Assembly (NCBI GenBank): GCA_964568365.1
Contig: CAZMQF010000032.1
Span: forward strand, 1 to 18,581
Length of the DNA: 18,581 bases
DNA from: CAYLMG01 sp964568365
Lineage (GTDB): Bacteria > Planctomycetota > Phycisphaerae > Sedimentisphaerales > Anaerobacaceae
Direction of reading: 5' to 3'
The notes beneath the pieces were generated by a model. It was not told the origin of the DNA, searched no databases, and saw nothing but the letters and a program-made list of their open reading frames with translations. Positions 6,892 through 14,831 of the stretch are shown here, one piece after another. The number at the start of each line of letters is the position of its first letter. Position 1 is the stretch's first letter. The position numbers and the translations under genes were made by a program.

Positions 6892-9800
6892 TTAGCTGCC
6901 CTTTTCGCGAACAATATCTACCTTATAGCTTTTAGAATTAGCCGAAACAGGCAGTCTGAATATTAGTTCCACACCATCTTCGATTGTTTTGTTCTCGATG
7001 ACCTTACCGTCCATCTTAACTGTGTATTTACCGGCGGCCAATCCTGAAAGGCGTATATCCGTTGTATGATTCGAGGCGGCCCTGTTCTCAAGGATGAAAC
7101 TTATCCTGTCCAGCGAATCGCTTACCACCACAGCCTTATCTTTTGCGAAGCCGTCGCGCTCCAAAAGCATAGAAAGGTGCTGACCGCCTTTTATTATATG
7201 AAAGCGCTGGCGCAGGCCGTCTCTCGGAATGACTTCTATTGCGTCTTTTTTCTTTGTCAGCAGGCCGCCATAAGCAAATAAACCGAAAATGGGGTCATCG
7301 GCAACAATAGCCGCAGAGGTTCTTACAGCTGCGTTATAGCCGACGTCTTCCTCGGCGCTATAATACCAGGAGCCCCTTGCGTTGGATTTGCCGAGCCAGC
7401 CCCTGGCATAACCGGCAGGTTCAAAACCGCCGCCTGCACCACCGTCATTTTCCAGGCCGGGGTACCAGTAGCCGTAATTCGATTCCGGCGTGCCCGAATT
7501 CATAAGTGCCCAGGCACTAAGATAGGAGGCATAAGCCAAACGTAAGTATTGAAAAGGGTCTTTGGCATAATAAAGTGCATAATCAACAATCGACCAGCCA
7601 CCCATATGCGACATATAGCTTAGGCAGTAGCTCATACTGCCCATGGCCCGAAAGTCGCTGCCGAGCATATAATAAGCGGTTTCGAGCCAGCCGCGGCAGG
7701 CGATATTAAGCCGGAGCTGCTTTTCAGTAAATTCGTTTACGTCCTCGGCTTTAACTTTAAGCGTTGAATCTTTTTTATTGAGATTTTTTCGGGCGTATTT
7801 CGCAAAGGCGCCGGTTGATTCAAAGCCTGTCGAGTCAAAAGGAAACTCCGAGCCGAAAAGATACGGGTCTTCATTGATGAAATGCTCGACCTTTTTCTCC
7901 CAGTGCTTTCTAAGGTCGGCGGCTTCTTCGGTTTTAGCTTCATCGTCGAGGGCTTTTAAGAGGTCGTTGATTATGACCTCATTCATTGTTCCCGTTTCAT
8001 AAGCCGACCAGCGTCGAACAGCCAGAGGTACCGTGAAATAGGCTGTGGCGGTTTTATATGACCGTGTAAGGTACTGGTCTTTTGTCAATTCGGTTTTTAT
8101 CTCAGGATAGAACTTGGCAATCTGGTACATTCTGTAATAGAGCAGTACGATATGCGGATAATCATAGATTCTCCATATATGTTTTTTTCCGTTTATTCCC
8201 TCATCGGCGCTGTCGCGGTTTACTTTCCAGTTCGGAATTCCGTAAATTGCGTAAGGGTATTGCTCTTCTTCTGTGCATTGCATCCCGCCCCAGAGATAGT
8301 GCTTGATATAGTAATCGACGCTTTCGATCTCGGCCTGATTTGGGAAGAAGACGTTTTTGGAGGCGATGAAAGCGGGGCGGGCGTTGCCGGCATCGTCGCA
8401 GGCATCTGTCAGCCAGCTCGACAGCCCGTCGCGGTCGTCGGCGCTTCGCAGGATGAGGTTTTTCATATCCCAGTCGCTGTAAACGCCGTTATACCATTTA
8501 TTAGGGTCGCGATGCTGGTGTTTGTTGACGAGAAAAGCCGAGCGTTTTTTTATCAGGGTCTCCAAAGGCTCGGTTGCGAAAAATTCGAGTACCATTTTTT
8601 TATCTTTATCATAATTTACGGTAATGAGATTTTCGCCGAGCTTTGAAAAAGTCAGCTTGTAAACGTGGATGTCTTTTTTCTTTTCGCCGAGGTATTCGAT
8701 TTTTGTTTTATCGGGATGCTCCGGCTTTATGGAGTCGATTTTGTTTTTTGTCCGCAGGGCGAGGAGTGCATAAAGGTCGGTGGGGACGGTCATTCCGGGG
8801 ACGACGTTAATATCGAATTTACCTTGTTCGTAAAGCTTCTGCCGAACGCCGTCATAGCCGTCGGCCCAGCGGAATCTGAAGGTATAGCTTATCTCGTCAG
8901 AGTTTTTGCCTTTCGGTGCCAGAGTTGCGGAAGTATTGTCCTGGCGCCAGTTGCCGCCTGTCTGACGCATCTGCTCTGCTCTTGCCTTCGAGTGGACATA
9001 GGGACAGAAGAGTCTTCTTCTTTCCGGGCCGGTGTCAAAATATTCGAATTTTGCATCTTGTTCGGGTGTCATCAAAAGATAAGGCGGTTCGGCATTGGTC
9101 CGCATCCAGAAGACAAATGAGCCGTTGCCCGAAGTGAAGTTGTGTCTTATCAGCCTCTTGTTATATGTTGTATTTTTGTCCCAGACGTAGCGTGTATTAA
9201 AACGCAACGGCAGACCGACGGCACCGACTTCAAGCTGTTTGTCGGTTAAATTTTTTATCTTCACGGTCCACAGAAGGGCATCGTCTTTCAGCTCGAAAGC
9301 CGATGTTACTTTCAGCTCTTTGGCTAATTGTTCAGCCAGCCGGCGGCTTTGGCGCTGCAACTTTTCGTCTTCATCGTTCTGGACGCGCCATTCGTGGATG
9401 CCGCCGAGAAAGTCTTCGTAAAGCTCGAGCTCCAGCCGAAGTGCGGAGGTTTTGACCGGCTTGAAAGTCACTCGGTTGAATTTGTCTATCGCAACGGTGT
9501 ACTCATCGTGGTTTTCAACCTCTTTGAACTCATCGTCGGTTTTGTATAAAAGCCGCCAGGATTTCGGGACACGGTAAGGGCCGTCTATATTATGGTCGTC
9601 GAACCAGTAAACTTCCACCGCGCTGACTGTAACTGGCTTTGGGAAATCGTATTGTGCCCACTGTTTTGTTTGTCCCCTGGTTCTCCAAGCCAGAAAGCCG
9701 CTTGCCCTGTTGCTCGAATCCTCTATGTAGGCTCCGTCATTCAAGGTGTAAACAGCCCTGCTGCGTACGGACGCACTCGGCCTTGCCTGCGAAATAAACG

Positions 9801-10104
9801 AATCGATTTGGATGCCGACATCGTATGAAGCTCTATTTTCCTGAACCTTTTGGAGCTTTGCCTTATGAATACTTTTGTAGTCATTGCTGTCATTAGTTTT
9901 GTAGCTTACAAAAACATCGGCGATATTATTTCTGTCGAGGATGAAATCTGTGTCATAGACGTCATTGGGTCGTTTGAGGCTTTTGAGGCCGTCATCATCG
10001 AATATGAGGATGAAATTCTCATTCGAGATTGTCTGCTCTGCGGAGCACAATGCTGAAAGAACAAAAAGGACAAACAAATAAATTGTAAACGGAGATTTTT
10101 TCAT
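6892..10104 (-). CDS. large secreted DUF5695-like protein, probable glycan-active enzyme
   Basis: This is a 1070-residue exported protein. Residues 1-22 are a type I signal peptide (KKSPFTIYLFVLFVLSALCSA); the cysteine is preceded by Leu, so a lipoprotein is unlikely. About residues 106-242 form a discoidin-like module (WAQYDFPKPVTVSAVEVYWF, then PKSWRLLYK, then DKFNRVTF, then TSALRLELEL, then GGIHEWR) closely resembling the C-terminus of the adjacent GH127 protein. The body resembles the DUF5695 family, with the conserved stretch NYGYWYPGLENDGGAGGGFE and RGSWYYSAEEDVGYN within residues 875-947, and has the helical, aromatic-rich look of an (alpha/alpha)6-barrel glycosidase. The gene starts 62 bases after the GH127 stop on the same strand, so they form an operon. 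Catalytic activity is inferred from context; the ATG at 10104 lacks a strong ribosome binding site. Confidence 0.7.
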   Translation of the reverse strand: MKKSPFTIYLFVLFVLSALCSAEQTISNENFILIFDDDGLKSLKRPNDVYDTDFILDRNNIADVFVSYKTNDSNDYKSIHKAKLQKVQENRASYDVGIQIDSFISQARPSASVRSRAVYTLNDGAYIEDSSNRASGFLAWRTRGQTKQWAQYDFPKPVTVSAVEVYWFDDHNIDGPYRVPKSWRLLYKTDDEFKEVENHDEYTVAIDKFNRVTFKPVKTSALRLELELYEDFLGGIHEWRVQNDEDEKLQRQSRRLAEQLAKELKVTSAFELKDDALLWTVKIKNLTDKQLEVGAVGLPLRFNTRYVWDKNTTYNKRLIRHNFTSGNGSFVFWMRTNAEPPYLLMTPEQDAKFEYFDTGPERRRLFCPYVHSKARAEQMRQTGGNWRQDNTSATLAPKGKNSDEISYTFRFRWADGYDGVRQKLYEQGKFDINVVPGMTVPTDLYALLALRTKNKIDSIKPEHPDKTKIEYLGEKKKDIHVYKLTFSKLGENLITVNYDKDKKMVLEFFATEPLETLIKKRSAFLVNKHQHRDPNKWYNGVYSDWDMKNLILRSADDRDGLSSWLTDACDDAGNARPAFIASKNVFFPNQAEIESVDYYIKHYLWGGMQCTEEEQYPYAIYGIPNWKVNRDSADEGINGKKHIWRIYDYPHIVLLYYRMYQIAKFYPEIKTELTKDQYLTRSYKTATAYFTVPLAVRRWSAYETGTMNEVIINDLLKALDDEAKTEEAADLRKHWEKKVEHFINEDPYLFGSEFPFDSTGFESTGAFAKYARKNLNKKDSTLKVKAEDVNEFTEKQLRLNIACRGWLETAYYMLGSDFRAMGSMSYCLSYMSHMGGWSIVDYALYYAKDPFQYLRLAYASYLSAWALMNSGTPESNYGYWYPGLENDGGAGGGFEPAGYARGWLGKSNARGSWYYSAEEDVGYNAAVRTSAAIVADDPIFGLFAYGGLLTKKKDAIEVIPRDGLRQRFHIIKGGQHLSMLLERDGFAKDKAVVVSDSLDRISFILENRAASNHTTDIRLSGLAAGKYTVKMDGKVIENKTIEDGVELIFRLPVSANSKSYKVDIVREKGS

Positions 10105-10166
10105 TATCGGAACCCACCAACTTTTTTTGAAAAAATTGTTTTAAGAATCTATTTAGATAACTGCTC

Positions 10167-12587
10167 TTACTTCAGGCGCCACTCAAAAATCCCTGCCGAA
10201 AAATCCTGCTGCATCTGCAGCTCGAGGCGAAGAGCATCAGTTTTGACCGTTTCAAAAATCACCCTGTTAAATTTATCCTTTTCCAGGCTGAAACCGTGGG
10301 GTGTCCAGACATCCTTCCATTCGCCGTTTTTTCTGTATTGAATCTTCCAGCTTTCAGGGAGGTGATTTTCGTCGTCCTCGAGCCAGTAAACCTCGACAAT
10401 GCTCGGCTCGTAAATCTTTCCAAAATCATACTGCAGCCACTCGGTTGAGCCTTTCCTGGGCAGGAAGGTAAAGACAGGAAACGATGTGTCAGAGGAGCTT
10501 AACGGGACAAGGCCGTCATTGACAGCCTCTATGCCTATTCCTTTTTCAGATGAGCTTACTATACTGGTCTCGGCAATAGAGGGGATGCCTGCAGGCTCGA
10601 CGGCGTTTTCTTCTCTGGCAAGCCATACGGCCATCTCGGCGCTTCCTCTGTGTGACCAGGCATAATACGGTATCGCCTGAAAATTTTTCTTTTCCTTAAC
10701 GATGGTCTGCTCGTTGTCGCTTTTTTCCAGCCGGTAAGCCTGGCCAATGCCTTTTATAACTTCGACGCCGTTTAGAAGGTTTGGCCGAAATTGAGCTTCA
10801 AGCTTTATCTGGTCTTCCAGCAGCAAATTCAGGACCCGGCCATCCTCTACATCAGGCGCTTCCACACAGTAAACAACAGGCCCGCGCTGCAGTGCGACGC
10901 GGCCTTTATCCTCTACAACTTTCTCATTTGCCAGCAGGCGCCTGACGGGCATCGGCAGGGTGAATTCAATTACGTCGCCCTTTTCCCAGCGAAGAGCAAT
11001 ACGCGCAAAACCCTTATCCATATCAAAAGTAACAGGGACACCGTTAACCTTAAGGATTAGCTGCTCATCATTGTACTGCATAAATCTGTACAAATTACTC
11101 GGCAGCGGTTTGTTCCGCGACCAGCAGGGTATTCGAAGGCACATTGTAAAATTCGCTGACTTTTCAGGCTCGACCATAATCCTGACCGCACCATTCCAGG
11201 GGTAGTTTGTCAGCTGTTTTATCTGCACTTTTCTGCCGCCAAGCTCAACGGTTGTCTCGCTTGTAACGAAGAGATTGACGTAAAACTCATCGCCTCGCTT
11301 CGCATAGACATAGCCCGGCAGTGAGGCCATAAACCGAGTAATATTACCCGGACAGCAGGCGCAGACAAACCATTCGCTTCGAGCGTGCTGTCCCCGTGAC
11401 GCGAGTGCATTAGGGTAGAAAAACAACCTGCCATCCATCGAAACACCGGAAATTAATGCGTTATAAAGCGTCCGCTCAAGCACATCAATATATTTGGCGT
11501 CGGCGTGCAGCAGAAACATCCTCTGATTCCAAAAGACGTTTGCTATGGATGCACACGTTTCACAATATGCACTCATATTCGGCAGGTCGTAGTCGGGGCC
11601 GAATCCTTCTATCGACGGGTCCGAACCCAAGCCACCTGTTACATAGAGCTTTTTGCCGACGACGTTGTCCCAGAGCTGGTCCAGCGCTCTTATATAATTT
11701 CTGTCACCGTTCAATGCCGCTACATCGGCCATTGCTGAATACATATAGCCTGCCCGGACGGCGTGACCTACGGCCTCGTCCTGGTCAACGACTTTTTTAT
11801 GCGTCTGCGAATACTCGTCGCCGCCGGGTCCGCGTTTATCCAGAAAGAACTTTGCAAGATGCAGATATTTTTCCTGTCCCGTTGCCTCGTAAAGCTTGAC
11901 AAGGCCGAGCTCTATCTCCTGATGTCCGGGAGTTGTTTCGTTTTTGCCGGGCCCGAAAACTTTGCACAATAACTCGGCATTTTTTATTGCAACATCAAGC
12001 AGATTGCGCTTGCCCGTGGCGTAAAAATGTGCCGCTGCCGCCTCGTACAAATGCCCCATATTGTAAAGCTCGTGACTGTGTCCTGACAGGTTCACCCAGC
12101 GTTTGTCTCCCAGCCGCCATTTCAAAGTCTCTGATTTATTCGTTCTCGCAGTGTACAGGTATCCGTCATCCTCCTGCGCCGCAGCAATCAATTTGATAAG
12201 GCCGTCAACGTAGTTATCAAGTGCGGGGTCCGGCTGGACGCTCAAGGAATAGCTTGCGCCCTCAATAATCTTATATACATCCGTATCATCAAAGGGATAC
12301 ACGCCTTTGTGCTGGCCTTCTTTTAAGCCGCCCGCGATTGCGAAATTATCTATACGGCCTGTTTCTTCACATTTTTTGAACGCTGCAGGTATGGTAACTT
12401 TTCTGTTTGTCTCTATCCGGCGTGACCAGAAGTCATCGCTTATCTTAACATCTGTAAAAGGTATCGGTTTCATTCTTTCGTCTGCTCCACTAACAGCCCT
12501 TTTCTTTCCGCAGCCGTTCAAAATGACAAGTAAAGTAAAAGCAAAAATTCCCATCCCCAAACCTTTGAACAAAATACCCGCTTTCAT
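10167..12587 (-). CDS. GH127 family beta-L-arabinofuranosidase-like lipoprotein
   Basis: The family (formerly DUF1680) removes beta-L-arabinofuranose from plant-type glycans using a zinc-bound cysteine nucleophile. In the 806 residues the key positions known from HypBA1 can be placed: E327 (acid/base; followed by GFGPDYDLPN), E343 and C345 in YCETCASIANVFWNQRM, and C411-C412 in CACCPGN, with C411 the predicted nucleophile. The E327-E343 spacing of 16 equals that of HypBA1. The N-terminus (MKAGILFKGLGMGIFAFTLL, then VILNGC) is a lipoprotein signal with Cys26 as the lipid anchor, so it sits on the periplasmic or outer surface. After the (alpha/alpha)6 barrel and beta domains, residues about 685-806 are a discoidin-like module shared with the DUF5695-like neighbour. 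A ribosome binding site AAAGGA lies 7 bases before the ATG. The exact substrate is open; GH127 also includes other activities. Confidence 0.88.
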   Translation of the reverse strand: MKAGILFKGLGMGIFAFTLLVILNGCGKKRAVSGADERMKPIPFTDVKISDDFWSRRIETNRKVTIPAAFKKCEETGRIDNFAIAGGLKEGQHKGVYPFDDTDVYKIIEGASYSLSVQPDPALDNYVDGLIKLIAAAQEDDGYLYTARTNKSETLKWRLGDKRWVNLSGHSHELYNMGHLYEAAAAHFYATGKRNLLDVAIKNAELLCKVFGPGKNETTPGHQEIELGLVKLYEATGQEKYLHLAKFFLDKRGPGGDEYSQTHKKVVDQDEAVGHAVRAGYMYSAMADVAALNGDRNYIRALDQLWDNVVGKKLYVTGGLGSDPSIEGFGPDYDLPNMSAYCETCASIANVFWNQRMFLLHADAKYIDVLERTLYNALISGVSMDGRLFFYPNALASRGQHARSEWFVCACCPGNITRFMASLPGYVYAKRGDEFYVNLFVTSETTVELGGRKVQIKQLTNYPWNGAVRIMVEPEKSANFTMCLRIPCWSRNKPLPSNLYRFMQYNDEQLILKVNGVPVTFDMDKGFARIALRWEKGDVIEFTLPMPVRRLLANEKVVEDKGRVALQRGPVVYCVEAPDVEDGRVLNLLLEDQIKLEAQFRPNLLNGVEVIKGIGQAYRLEKSDNEQTIVKEKKNFQAIPYYAWSHRGSAEMAVWLAREENAVEPAGIPSIAETSIVSSSEKGIGIEAVNDGLVPLSSSDTSFPVFTFLPRKGSTEWLQYDFGKIYEPSIVEVYWLEDDENHLPESWKIQYRKNGEWKDVWTPHGFSLEKDKFNRVIFETVKTDALRLELQMQQDFSAGIFEWRLK

Positions 12588-12698
12588 ATTCCAATCCTTT
12601 TATCTGTCTGTGCTGCTCTGTTATTGATCTGTTTTTTTATCACAAAGAATAAAAAACAACAAGCGTAAAAGCGAACTTTGAACACTAAAGCTGAAAAA

Positions 12699-13751
12699 TC
12701 ATTTCTGCTCAAATGAGACGATTTTCTCTTTTAACCTCTGACACGCCGTCTTTGGGTTCTCGGCTGCAGTAACAGCCCTGCATACCGCTATTGCTTTCGC
12801 ACCGGCCTTTAATACTTCTTCGACATTCTCGATGTTTATCCCGCCAATGGCAACGTGGCCGATACCGGTTCGCTGGAGTATTTTAATGCCCTGCGAAACG
12901 TAATCCAGACCAACCGCCTCTGCGGTCGGCTTGGTCGGGGTCGAGTGTACAGGGCCGAGACTGACGTAATTAACACCTTCATCACACGCTGCTTTTAATT
13001 GCTGCGGCGAATGTGTGCTTTTGCCGATAATCAAAGGCCTGGCTGCAAGCTTTCGTGCGGCGTGAGGCGGCAAATCGTTCTGGCCGAGATGAACGCCATC
13101 AGCTCCTGCCGCTGCCGCGACATCGGCCCTGTCGTTTACGATGCTGAGGACACCGCCGCTGTTGCAGATTTTGACAAACTCGACAGCCATCGCATAGAGT
13201 TTGTCATCCTCAGTAGATTTTGCTCTAAGCTGAATGCAATCGGCGCCGCCGGCTACGCAACTCTGGGCTATTGAGAAAACCTCAGCAGGCAAATTGCTTG
13301 TAATAACAACGTACAATCGAATCTTTCCAAACTTTTCTGCTGCATCGCCGAACAAGACTATATCTTTCTCAAGGGTGTAAGAGCTGTACCGCAAGTTCTC
13401 GATTACTGCTGCTACTGCCGAATCAATCGGTGAAATTGTCTCGGCTAATACTCGCAGGGCTTCTGCAAGCCGTCTGCAGGCGGCGGTGAAACTATCTTTT
13501 AAGTCAGCTTTTCGAAGCTGCTTATCCACCACCTGGCCGATGCCAACATCGCCGGCTGTGTCCCTGCTCGAAACGAGGCCAATTGCATCCAAACGGCCGA
13601 CGGCGGCGCAAAGCTGATGACGAAGCTGCTTCGCCCTCGCAGTTAAAGGGCTGGAATTCAAATAAAATCTGCAGTACTCTTCGATGAGGCGAGCCGCTTC
13701 CCTTGCCCTGTTGAAATTGGCATCAATAATTCTGTAGGCAGCCCGTTCCAT
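12699..13751 (-). CDS. thiE: ThiD2-ThiE fusion, thiamine phosphate synthase
   Basis: This cytosolic enzyme joins the pyrimidine and thiazole moieties into thiamine phosphate. Counting from the ATG at 13751 it has 350 residues. Residues 1 to about 125 match the ThiD2-type domain seen ahead of some ThiE proteins (YRIIDANFNRAREAARLIEE, then KQLRHQL, SSRDTAGDVG, and EALRVLAE). Residues about 144-345 are the ThiE barrel: CIQLRAK (172-178), NDRADVAAAAGADGVHLGQ (206-224), IIGKSTHS (241-248), YVSLGPVHSTPTK (262-274) and AIGGI (301-305). I prefer 13751 over an in-frame GTG at 13820 because the ThiD2 homology starts there and a TATAAT box lies just upstream, which leaves little or no leader. A 111-base gap separates it from the GH127 gene downstream. 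Whether ThiD2 has kinase activity is uncertain. Confidence 0.9.
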   Translation of the reverse strand: MERAAYRIIDANFNRAREAARLIEEYCRFYLNSSPLTARAKQLRHQLCAAVGRLDAIGLVSSRDTAGDVGIGQVVDKQLRKADLKDSFTAACRRLAEALRVLAETISPIDSAVAAVIENLRYSSYTLEKDIVLFGDAAEKFGKIRLYVVITSNLPAEVFSIAQSCVAGGADCIQLRAKSTEDDKLYAMAVEFVKICNSGGVLSIVNDRADVAAAAGADGVHLGQNDLPPHAARKLAARPLIIGKSTHSPQQLKAACDEGVNYVSLGPVHSTPTKPTAEAVGLDYVSQGIKILQRTGIGHVAIGGINIENVEEVLKAGAKAIAVCRAVTAAENPKTACQRLKEKIVSFEQK

Positions 13752-13761
13752 AACGAAAAGG

Positions 13762-13767
13762 ATTATA
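13762..13767 (-). promoter_or_regulatory. TATAAT box directly upstream of thiE, possible leaderless transcript
   Basis: Read on the minus strand, TATAAT occupies 13767-13762 and only ten bases separate it from the ATG at 13751. A start of transcription 6-8 bases downstream would leave at most a few untranslated bases. No Shine-Dalgarno sequence is present, which agrees with a leaderless message. The -35 region (TATTCA at 17-bp spacing) is poor. Confidence 0.4.
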
Positions 13768-13824
13768 CCCCCTTGATATTCTGTTGAATAGTTAAAAGTC
13801 AACACTGACAGACGATACACACAG

Positions 13825-13971
13825 TTAGAAGGTAATACGCGAAAAGGCCCCAGTTAGAGGAGCTAAAATAGCAGTAAAAACGGAGTCGCTCTCCTCCGAA
13901 ACGACCCCGTATTTTTCCCCAACAGAGCCGGCGAGCCGGCTCTGTTTGTTCCTGAAATCGGGCGGCATCAT
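13825..13971 (-). CDS. possible 48-residue small protein, unrecognised
   Basis: A short frame begins MMPPDFRNKQSRLAG and ends FSRITF. It is preceded by an unusually strong ribosome binding site, GGAGGAGG immediately before two tandem ATGs (13971 and 13968). About 60-75 bases further upstream lies a sigma-54-like promoter. Against it: a perfect 12-bp palindrome (13921-13946) runs through the coding sequence, the product matches no family I know and it has no signal peptide or membrane segment. It could instead be a structured RNA or a leader for thiE, whose ATG lies 74 bases downstream. A longer in-frame extension up to 14091 would run over the promoter and looks unlikely. Confidence 0.3.
   Translation of the reverse strand: MMPPDFRNKQSRLAGSVGEKYGVVSEESDSVFTAILAPLTGAFSRITF
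13921..13946. repeat. 26-bp GC-rich palindrome
   Basis: AACAGAGCCGGC-GA-GCCGGCTCTGTT is a perfect inverted repeat with 12-bp arms and a 2-base centre. Neither side has a proper T-run (TTGTT on the plus side, GGGGAAAAA on the minus side), so it is not a standard terminator. It may be a REP-like unit or an RNA hairpin between the small ORF start and thiE. Confidence 0.6.
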
Positions 13972-14041
13972 CCTCCTCCAAATTAGGTACTTTTTGGAAG
14001 TCCGCCCAATATCATTGACCAAAGAGCCGAAATAAGAAGAT

Positions 14042-14059
14042 GTGCAAAAGATATGCCAA
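14042..14059 (-). promoter_or_regulatory. candidate sigma-54 (RpoN) promoter
   Basis: On the minus strand the sequence TTGGCATATCTTTTGCAC has the GG-N10-GC spacing of sigma-54 promoters and matches TGGCA-N6-TTGCA. Transcription would start near 14032 and run into the 48-residue ORF and then thiE. A TTGACA (14078-14073) overlaps upstream but lacks a good -10 at 17 bp. Single motif matches of this kind occur by chance. Confidence 0.35.
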
Positions 14060-14091
14060 CAGGAGGTTGCGCTGTCAAAACTTTCTGACAA

Positions 14092-14334
14092 AGTTACTTA
14101 ACAGCCTTAAAATCAAATATTTATATTTATATGTATAATTGAAGCTCTAAAATGATGCGGACGACGTATTTTAACACCACGTTGCTTTTTGGCAACACAG
14201 CTGCTTTATAATCGATTTAAGTTTACTTATATAGGACTTAAAAAATAGCTATCAGTGCTTTTTCATCATCCGTTTATAAAAATCAACACTCTCGTAAATA
14301 AAAATAAACACAACTACTGTCTTACAGCTGCTTT
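14092..14334. other. AT-rich non-coding gap
   Basis: I see no gene here. A small hairpin GTTGC/GCAAC (14181-14196) is the only obvious structure. Confidence 0.5.
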
Positions 14335-14529
14335 TTACAATCCCCAGGCTTTAGCAAAGGCTTTGAAACTGCGGTCGTATGTTTTTTCAACTTCATCGGG
14401 GAAGCAGCAGGCTGGAAGCTCTTTTGCAGACAAGTGATACTGCATACATTCGCAGCAGAGGCCTTTTTTGCTGCAGCCGGGATAAGAACAGTTACAATTT
14501 TTCAGATTCTTTTGCTTGTTGCATTCCAT
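14335..14529 (-). CDS. DUF6485-like cysteine-rich mini-protein
   Basis: This 64-residue protein has nine cysteines (residues 3, 12, 14, 19, 25, 26, 28, 41, 42) plus His32, arranged as NCNCSYPGCSKKGLCCEC, then YH, then ELPACCFPDEVEKTYDRS. This is the pattern of the DUF6485 family of small anaerobe proteins, which probably bind metal. There is no signal peptide, so it should be cytosolic. An AAAGGAG ribosome binding site lies 8 bases ahead of the ATG at 14529, supporting real translation. The gene stands alone between two non-coding stretches. Its function is unknown; metal binding is inferred only from the cysteine pattern. Confidence 0.8.
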   Translation of the reverse strand: MECNKQKNLKNCNCSYPGCSKKGLCCECMQYHLSAKELPACCFPDEVEKTYDRSFKAFAKAWGL

Positions 14530-14559
14530 AGTGTTTACTCCTTTGATGTAACTTTATGA

Positions 14560-14601
14560 ATTCCTGCTGACCGCTTTCGCGGGGATAAGCTTCGCAGGAA
14601 T
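14560..14601. repeat. nested hairpin repeat unit
   Basis: An outer 8-bp inverted repeat, ATTCCTGC (14560-14567) and GCAGGAAT (14594-14601), encloses an inner hairpin CCGC-TTTC-GCGG (14571-14582). Units of this style are dispersed in many bacterial genomes; only one copy is in this window. Confidence 0.5.
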
Positions 14602-14612
14602 GACGGATAAAG

Positions 14613-14759
14613 TCAAAAGACACTTTCAGTTAATTTATAAACTTCTGTTGCACATTCGGCACATCGGAAGTTTTTGTTCATTTTTTTTTGCTGATTTGAG
14701 CCAGAAAAGAATCCAGATACCTGCTGTCAGGACGGTTAATATTTATATAAGCTTAACAT
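14613..14759 (-). pseudogene. possible remnant of a tiny membrane/zinc-ribbon protein
   Basis: Three short minus-strand frames follow each other: MLSLYKY (from the ATG at 14759), then a hydrophobic ILTVLTAGIWILFWLKSAKKK (14743-14678), then MNKNFRCAECATEVYK with a CxxC (ATG at 14681). Read as one product after two -1 shifts they resemble the small proteins that pair one membrane helix with a zinc ribbon. The second shift falls on a run of nine A (minus strand). It may be a decayed gene, a slippage-prone gene, an assembly error or coincidence. Confidence 0.22.
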
Positions 14760-14831
14760 ATTTGTTCGACGGCACTGAAAATTAATAAAAAATATGCTCG
14801 CCGATTTTATAATGATAAGTATAACCGAATT

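Noticed and set aside
8152..8646. 164-residue plus-strand ORF
   Set aside because: It is antisense to the DUF5695-like gene, whose own frame is clearly protein-like over more than 1000 residues.
13752..13820. N-terminal extension of ThiE from a GTG at 13820
   Set aside because: The extra 23 residues have no ThiD2 similarity and the TATAAT box would lie inside the coding region.
13921..13946. Rho-independent terminator at the GC-rich palindrome
   Set aside because: The stem is strong but neither side has a run of T; the plus side reads TTGTTCC and there is no plus-strand gene to terminate.
13972..14091. Upstream extension of the 48-residue ORF to 14091
   Set aside because: It would run through the sigma-54-like promoter, and the strong ribosome binding site sits at the internal ATGs.
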